Shown here in pieces: positions 58,135 to 64,000 of a stretch of 64,000 bases of DNA; the first letter of the stretch is position 1; the number at the start of each line of letters is the position of its first letter. The DNA is from Amborella trichopoda. Lineage: Eukaryota > Streptophyta > Magnoliopsida > Amborellales > Amborellaceae. The stretch is taken from positions 5,281,046 through 5,345,045 of the forward strand of contig NW_006499973.1 of NCBI RefSeq assembly GCF_000471905.2, written 5' to 3'. The notes beneath the pieces are model-generated. The model searched no databases. It saw nothing but the letters and a program-made list of their open reading frames with translations, and had not been told where the DNA came from. Both the position numbers and the translations under genes were made by a program.

Positions 58135-59312
58135 TCAAGGCACATTCACTTCAAGTTCATCATAGCTCTTGGTCTCAGTCACGAACTCTTTTAGATGTTT
58201 TGAAGCGATATGCATAACCTCCAATTGGTTCTGGAGACTGCGAACTTTGCTTCTTAACTCTGCCAAGGGATCCTGCTCTTGAGGGCAAGAAGGTTGTCCT
58301 TTCTCGAACTGCTTTCCTCCCACAGAATCAGGGAAGCACAGGACTTGTAGGTTACTACTGTTTTGAATTGACCCTGCAGTGGGATGAGGAGCATCCTCTT
58401 TGCTTATGGAAACCGGGTTTTAGAGTAACTTTCGCGGTGGCTAGTGCACCAATTCTCTTTTCAAGAGTGCAATAGGGATATGTAGGACTTTTTTATGGTC
58501 CGACATGTAGGTGACCTTTGAAGCCGGGAGCTCTATGCTCATGACTTCCTCAATTTCAGAAGTGGCTTCTTGTTCATCTTCTTACAAAGATGGCTCAAGA
58601 CTGTGAGTAGAGGGGGAAGCCTCATCTTCAAATGAAGATGGAGTTTCCTTAGGGATAGTGAATGGCATGCTGGGATGAATGGGATTCAGAGGGAGGATTT
58701 TGCCTTGTCTTTCCTCTTCTTTGAACATGTTTACAAGTGTTCGCCAGATGTCCTCAACATCTTAATAAGACGAAGGTTATGTCTTCCTCATAGACTTATA
58801 ATCAACATCATTTAGTTTTTGGGGTGGCACCAAATCTATGAAGTAATACTTGGCATCAGCATAGTGAGATTCGGCTACAGGGAACAGTCTTTTATTGACA
58901 TAGACCGTATACTTTCTCCCATCTCTAATATACTTGAACCATTGTTGCAATGTTGATAGAACCACACCCTGGTTATGGAGCCATGAGCGGCCGCGAAGGA
59001 TGTTATAGGAATGTCGATGTTGATCACATGAAATTGAGTGCAATCGTTTAATCCACCGATCTTGAGATAAAGGCAAACTGTGACAGCTGGCTTTTCTCCT
59101 GACTGGTTGAACCCTTGGACTGTGATATGGGCCAGAGTAAGATCTTCAGACCCTAACCCCAATCGAGTGAGAATTCTCCTTGAGATAAGGTTGACTGCTG
59201 ACCCTCTATCCAGCATGATTTGGTTGATGGGGGGCATACATGTAATTCCGGTTGTGAAATTTTCCTCCCAATTGAAGATCATCCTCTGAGAAGGTGATTG
59301 CCATACATCCAT
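58135..59312 (-). pseudogene. Protease region of element H
   Basis: Minus-strand frame 58875-59312 has MLDRGSAVNLISRRILTRLGL, the Tat/Ogre protease active site with DRGS where the functional form is DxGS. A frameshift leads into 58777-59076 with YNILRGRSWLHNQGVVLSTL, the closing GRPWIH-type motif. 58135-58323 is a coiled-coil-like tail (LAELRSKVRSLQNQLEVMHI). RT was not found: the element ends or was deleted at about 58135. Confidence 0.7.
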
Positions 59313-62300
59313 TCAAGATTGTCAGGTCTACTTCAATGGGTTCCACCTCGGTCTCATACACCTCTGGATCAGAAAGAGCTTAAACTAAAGCCATACGGTG
59401 TTCCCTTGAGAGAATGAGAGCATCATAAATGCTGAGAAGGGCCGGAAGGTTCCTTAAGTGCCCTATCACATCATATTTCACCTTTTCCTTGTTAGCCTTT
59501 TGTGCTCTCGGTCCTTCCGCTGGCTTGGGTGGTATAGTAGGTTGAGGGTCAGGTTTAGGTGGAGAAGGTTTATTTTGGCCTACTGGCTAACTTGGTTGCT
59601 TAGCTGGCTTGGTTTGAGTGTTCTGAGTGGTGGGTGATAGGGATTTGTTTAAGTGATGTGTAGGTTTGAGGTTGAGGCTTAGGAGGTGGCTGGATATGGG
59701 TATATGGGACCAGTGGCATCCCAAGGAATTTGAGGATGGGTGGATTGTCTAGGGTACTTGGGCGAGGAAGGATTCCAAGGCTCTTGAGGATGGGTAGATT
59801 GTTTGGGGTATTTGGGTGAGGGAGGAGTGGTGGACTAGAAAAATTTAAGACACTTTGCTTTTGAGGTGGAGATTGTAGCGTTTTCCTTGATCTCAGGCTC
59901 ATGTGCTCCGTGCTGGGTGATGCTTCTGAGATTTGCACCATGTGACAGACTTCTTGAGAATAGAATCTTTGCCCTCTTGATTCTCTCAGCCTCTGCTCAA
60001 AGTCAGGCTCAGGAGGCCACTAAGGTTTCTTCGGCTTTGACTTCTTGTGCTTCTCAGTAGAAGAGGATGGCTTTGACTTGGCACGAGCCACCAAGGCATC
60101 AACGACTGCCAAGAATCCAACCGCCTGAGCTAACGTCTTTCTCAGTGCCTCCAATGCGTCCTTCTTATATTGGTTCCTTCGATTTCTCTATCAAGGGCCT
60201 CGAAGTCTGGACATTCCCGGGTTGTACCTGCAGAAGACATAAAAGAGGAAGGGGAAGTAGAAGAAGAAGAAGAAGAAGAAGGGTTAGTAGGTGAGGGACT
60301 TTTACTGTCATTCCCCTCATTAGGCTAATTTGGGCAGCTTTTTATGTCATCACCAGAGTTAGACATGTGCAGGGGGGTCCCTGCTTTGATCGTTGGGGAG
60401 TGCTTTTAACATCGTCACCCTTATTGGACGTGCCCTGAGTAAAGGATGGTCCAGGGATGTCCTCTTGATGATACGAGGAAGGAAGAATGATCGCGCTGAG
60501 GATGAAGTCCTATAAGGTTGGCAATGGAGGAACAGACCTGAGGACTTCTTGCTCTACCGGTGATTGAGGAATATTGTTCCTCCCGCAAGTAGCCCTTAGT
60601 GCTCGTCTCCACCGTGATTCCTTAGGAGGTTCTTGATTTGTCTTGCTAGGTTTATGAACAGCCCTAGCATGACGAACTGCCTGTCGCTTTAAGGACTTGA
60701 GTCTGCTTCGCTCGTGGGAGACTTTCCATGGCAGGGAAGTCGAGGGTTTAGCAAGATCAGAGGCATAAACATGATATTCTTGCACTGAAGCTTTCTCCTT
60801 GATGGGGTCACTAACTTGTGGATGTTCTTTCATGATGGCGTAGGCAATGTGACCTCTTTGCACCTTCTTTGTGTTTATGGCTTCAAACCCATAACATTCG
60901 CTCAGCTTGTGGCCTCATATCTGATGATATGGGCACTAGTGATTCTCGGTTCTCTAAGCAAGGTGCTTGAGCTGCCTTGTCGGCTTTGGTGTGATGAGTC
61001 CCTGTTGGAGCATCATACCGAACAAAGCTTGAAAGAGATTTGATGGCAGCTCATCAGAAGAGTGCAGGTCTTCGCTTTCCTCCTATACTGTCATCGCGTG
61101 GGCAGCCTCAGTTGCTCCAAATGCTTTCTAGAGTTCTCCGAGCCTTATCTGACCCTTCTGGATCAGAGCCTCAAGGAAATCTTTGAGCGTGTACCATTCC
61201 TCTGTGGGGTGGCTTATCCTCTGATGATAAGCATAGTGCATGGATGTCAAGTCTCGCTTGATTAGGGAACTTTCTCTTAGGCAGCTCAATCATGTTTTGC
61301 TCCAATAATAGTTGGAGTAGAGCGAGAACCCATTCTTCTCTAAAGGATAAACAGTATTCTTATGTTTGGCCCAATAATTATCTCGATTAAGGTCCATAGT
61401 TGGGGGTACCTGGTTGTATGACTATTGCTACTTGCCTCCTTGATGCGATGTCTTTGTTGTGCTTACCCCTTTGGAGAGGTCCAAAGTCTAAGAGGTAACG
61501 TTCTTCGGATCGCTTACGGTGACAGCCGCACTGATTACCCCTTTCTGCTAATTGCCCCTAGTGTTGGTCTAAGAATTGCCATTGCCTCGATTATTTCACG
61601 AGCTCGATGACTGTTGTCGTGATTCGCCATGGTGGTGTGACAGGCTTTCTATGCGAATTGACTTAGAGATCAGCTCTGACATGGATGTCAGATTAGAGGC
61701 CCCAACATGTAGGGAAATCTCGGGTCGTATGTTTTGTATGCAAGTCTGGACTGCTTCCTTTTCGATCATAGGATTGTAATGGTAAGCAGCCAGATCCCTC
61801 CATCTGGCTATGAATTGGTCCATAGACTCGTTCGGCTCTTGGGTCAAGGTGATAAGCTTGATGGTTTGAACCTCTCTCTCGACCTCATAGAAGCACTAAT
61901 AGAACAGTCGTTTTATCTCCTCCCAAGTGTGTACTGCATTTGGGGGAAGCTGAGCATACCACTAAAAGGTTGGGCTATCAAGAGTTTCAACGAACTGAAG
62001 AACGAGGAGTCTCCCATCAGTTGTTATCTCTCGACATGCCGCTTAGAAATGCGCGACATGCTGGTGTGGGGAAGTTGTACCATTGAACAGGGGAAGCTTC
62101 CCCTTTTGGTAATCGGAAGGAAATGGAACCGGATCAATGTAGGAGGGGTACAAATTTTGGTAAAGTGTTGTCCCCTACATTCTCGGGATCTGTTTGTTAT
62201 TTAAGCTGTGGGTTACCATAGCGTTGATGTCTGCCTATGACAATGAGGGGCAGAGCTGAATTGCGATGCTGGCGGGGAAGTCTGCTTTGGGACTGCATCT

Positions 62301-62610
62301 GTCTCGGGATGGAATTTGCCACATGATGGGGCGAATTGGCTGCGGATCGCATACTTTCCATGCGGTCAATCTTCTCTATCATGGCACGCACCATTTGTTC
62401 GAACCTATCCATACGCTCCTCCTGTGAGTCATTAGGTTCGTTCACGACCATGACGTTGACCATCTCTTCAAGGAGGTCGGCCTTAGGTGCGGTTGAAGGC
62501 TTCTGAGCTTGGCTGGTCGTGCGCGGCAGATCTGTCAGTAAGGGCTCAGCATACCTCGACTGAACTCGAGTCTTATGTGCCGACTGCGTGAGGACCGATC
62601 TTGGGACCAT
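59313..62610 (-). pseudogene. gag of element H (broken)
   Basis: 62197-62610 (minus) has LLTDLPRTTSQAQKPSTAPK and RMDRFEQMVRAMIEKIDRME, matching CD 42490 onward and A 12063. 61596-61847 continues with MTQEPNESMDQFIARWRDLA and the MIEKEAVQTCIQNIRPEISL capsid core. Around 60950 there is a CPYHQI knuckle as in CD. 60510-60863 reads ASDLAKPSTSLPWKVSHERS then RLKSLKRQ, aligning with the end of CD gag and the 200 bases after it. 59600-59941 is a Pro-rich spacer with two repeats of NPPILKFLG-type sequence. Stops in between show it is dead. H keeps the gag-protease spacer that CD lost. Confidence 0.75.
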
Positions 62611-63420
62611 GGCTGCTGGGTGAACCAGTCATCTTCTACAATGCTGACCACTGTGCAGGACTCCTACACCTCTTCTTCGAGCTCTGTCATCTGAAGAAGG
62701 TAAAAGAGATGGTGATGAGGGTTATCGAGGCAGGCTGCCCCAACTATTCAAGAGGCTTCCCTAGTCAGGATTTGCATACCCCTATCGCGCTTGGCTCTGA
62801 TGATTTCATAGACCTCATGTCAGAACAACAATGGGTGTGGACCAGAAACTGGGACCAACCTAGGCTGAGGGGGACAAAAGACTTGATCTCCCATTAGGTC
62901 TTTGCCCAGAGTTCTCATATGAGCTCCATAGACATGATCGAGCTAATGGGGCTGGCTCAGGATGGTACCCTTGGGGAAATATTTTGAGTACCATGGCTCA
63001 GGGTGCTTGTCCGAAAGGGAAGGGACAAGTGAGGAAAGGATTGACTCATGATGGTGCCTGAGTCAGGAGCGAAGAGCGGTTCGTGAAGGCGGCGCATGTG
63101 CGCCCCTTGAAGAAGGATCACGGGTGACCTTGGGGTCAGCTCGAGCTCGAACAGGTGGTCTAGCCTTAGAAGGCTGAGAACTTTGAGCAGGTGTCTGTAA
63201 AGGAGTAGGTGGGAGCCTGTTCCTTACAGGGTGGGTAAGTGTGTGCTTAGATGGAGGATGAGGTGGTCGTCTTTCATGTATTCAGGTTGGAACAACGACG
63301 ACATTGCCCCAAGCAGTGGGAAGCACATGCATATGTACAGGTTTCGGCCCAAGGAAGCCTGATCCGGGACACTTATTGTACGGGACACAATTCATTTGAA
63401 CCTAATCACGCGCGGTAGTA
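62611..63420 (-). pseudogene. Leader of element H with remnant extra ORF
   Basis: Minus-strand sequence collinear with the A and CD leaders. Near 63230-63090 the translation HPVRNRLPPTPLQTPAQSSQ continues with SKARPPVRARADPKVTRDPS and SRGAHAPPSR in one frame, matching CD 41690-41840. Later parts have stops. Third copy of the conserved pre-gag frame. Confidence 0.5.
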
Positions 63421-64000
63421 GAGAAAAGGAAGTCAAAAGAGATGGAAGCGCGTGCCCGGCACTAAGGGCATAGGATAGCACTGCCTGTGTGATTTGGCCT
63501 AGTGCCACCCCTGTAACATGGAGGCAGCGCCACGTGCAAGTGAGGGCATTACCGCGAGTATAAGGGTTAACGTCGTGCTCTGACCAGACTAACGCCACGT
63601 GAAAATGGAGGTCTCGCAGCGAGTGTAACGAGTAACGCTGTGCACAATGTGAAGTAGCGCTGTCTGAGAATTAGAAAGAGAACAGAGAAGCCTTAGCATC
63701 ACAGTTTGGAGTAACGCCGCTAGCGAAAGGTGGGTGATGTAATGTCGAGCGTGAAGACGAAGGAGCGCCACGTGAATAAGTGACCAATGCCGTGTGGAAA
63801 AACAAAGATAGGCATCGCCACGTGCATCAACCTGCCACGACCGACGACAAGGTCAGCGTCGAGCTGAATTCGTCAACTGCGCCTCGCACGAGTGACGCCA
63901 GCCACAGCTCTTTTCTCAACCACCCCGCAACGTCTGCCATAGTTGGCCTCACCTATCCACGAGCCTATAATCGCGCACCTCCCCACCCTCAACATCGTTT
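63421..64000 (-). other. Repeat-like sequence at the 5' side of element H, runs off the edge
   Basis: Irregular units with GCGCCACGTG(C/A)A and TAACGC(C/T)G, spaced about 40-50 bases (63500-63830). This resembles the internal minisatellites of the family more than its LTR tail. No PBS was recognised, so the 5' LTR of H is probably beyond the window or replaced. Confidence 0.4.

Noticed and set aside
60231..60300. Run of Arg codons (GAAGAAGAA on plus) as a nuclear signal
   Set aside because: A simple trinucleotide repeat antisense to element H gag; no supported protein on that strand.

Overview
This is nuclear DNA of a flowering plant, almost certainly one with a large, repeat-rich genome. 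One intact single-exon gene is visible: an ABCG10-like half-size ABC transporter (1465-3348, minus strand). Everything from about 4.97 kb onward is nested, decayed retrotransposon sequence. It includes giant Ty3/gypsy elements whose LTRs are full of tandem arrays, a Tekay/Del-type chromovirus, a LINE scrap, and a plant-mobile-domain (PMD) gene split by one of the insertions. No rRNA, tRNA, CRISPR or bacterial-type operon was seen. The species cannot be fixed from this sequence.

Layout. 1-4968: the ABCG gene and its flanks. 4969-5545: LINE (L1-type) remnant. 5555-7121: diverged LTR ('E') followed by its primer binding site (PBS). 7145-13409: element A, inserted directly after the E PBS (5' LTR, PBS, leader, gag, then broken). 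13410-17930: inverted pro-pol remnant ('I', minus strand). 18676-26791: element F, a minus-strand chromovirus with its 3' LTR, pol, gag stub, tRNA-iMet PBS and the first kilobase of its 5' LTR. 26792-~34440: element B, minus strand, inserted in the F 5' LTR (3' LTR, polypurine tract (PPT), 3' ORF remnant, long tandem-repeat internal region, then truncated). 34441-36811 and 56178-~57765: two halves of a PMD gene ('G'). 36812-56172: element CD, inserted in that gene (5' LTR, PBS, leader, gag, RT, two RNases H, integrase, 5.6 kb repeat-rich 3' region, 3' LTR). 39394-40669: a solo LTR inserted in the CD 5' LTR. 58135-64000: element H, minus-strand gag-protease remnant of the A/CD type, running off the right edge.

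A, B and CD are one family and H is a relative. LTR copies run TGTTTGA...CTAACCA and hold a TATA box, a nearby AATAAA, a pyrimidine-rich block and a minisatellite. The PBS (TGGCGACTCCACTGGGGAC) together with the second, archaeal-type RNase H after the classical one place the family in the Tat/Ogre group of Ty3/gypsy. All copies look dead. In CD the RT catalytic aspartates are lost and the protease is absent. In A the pol is gone. B has lost its 5' half.

Insertion order can be read from the junctions: E before A; F before B; the PMD gene before CD, and CD before the solo LTR. The clearest result is that the PMD reading frame is continuous across the CD insertion once CD and one copy of its 5-bp target duplication are discounted. 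No intact novel enzymatic system is visible. The least explained parts are the leader ORF between PBS and gag, the short ORF before the 3' LTR, and a GC-rich repeat core shared by LTR and internal minisatellites.
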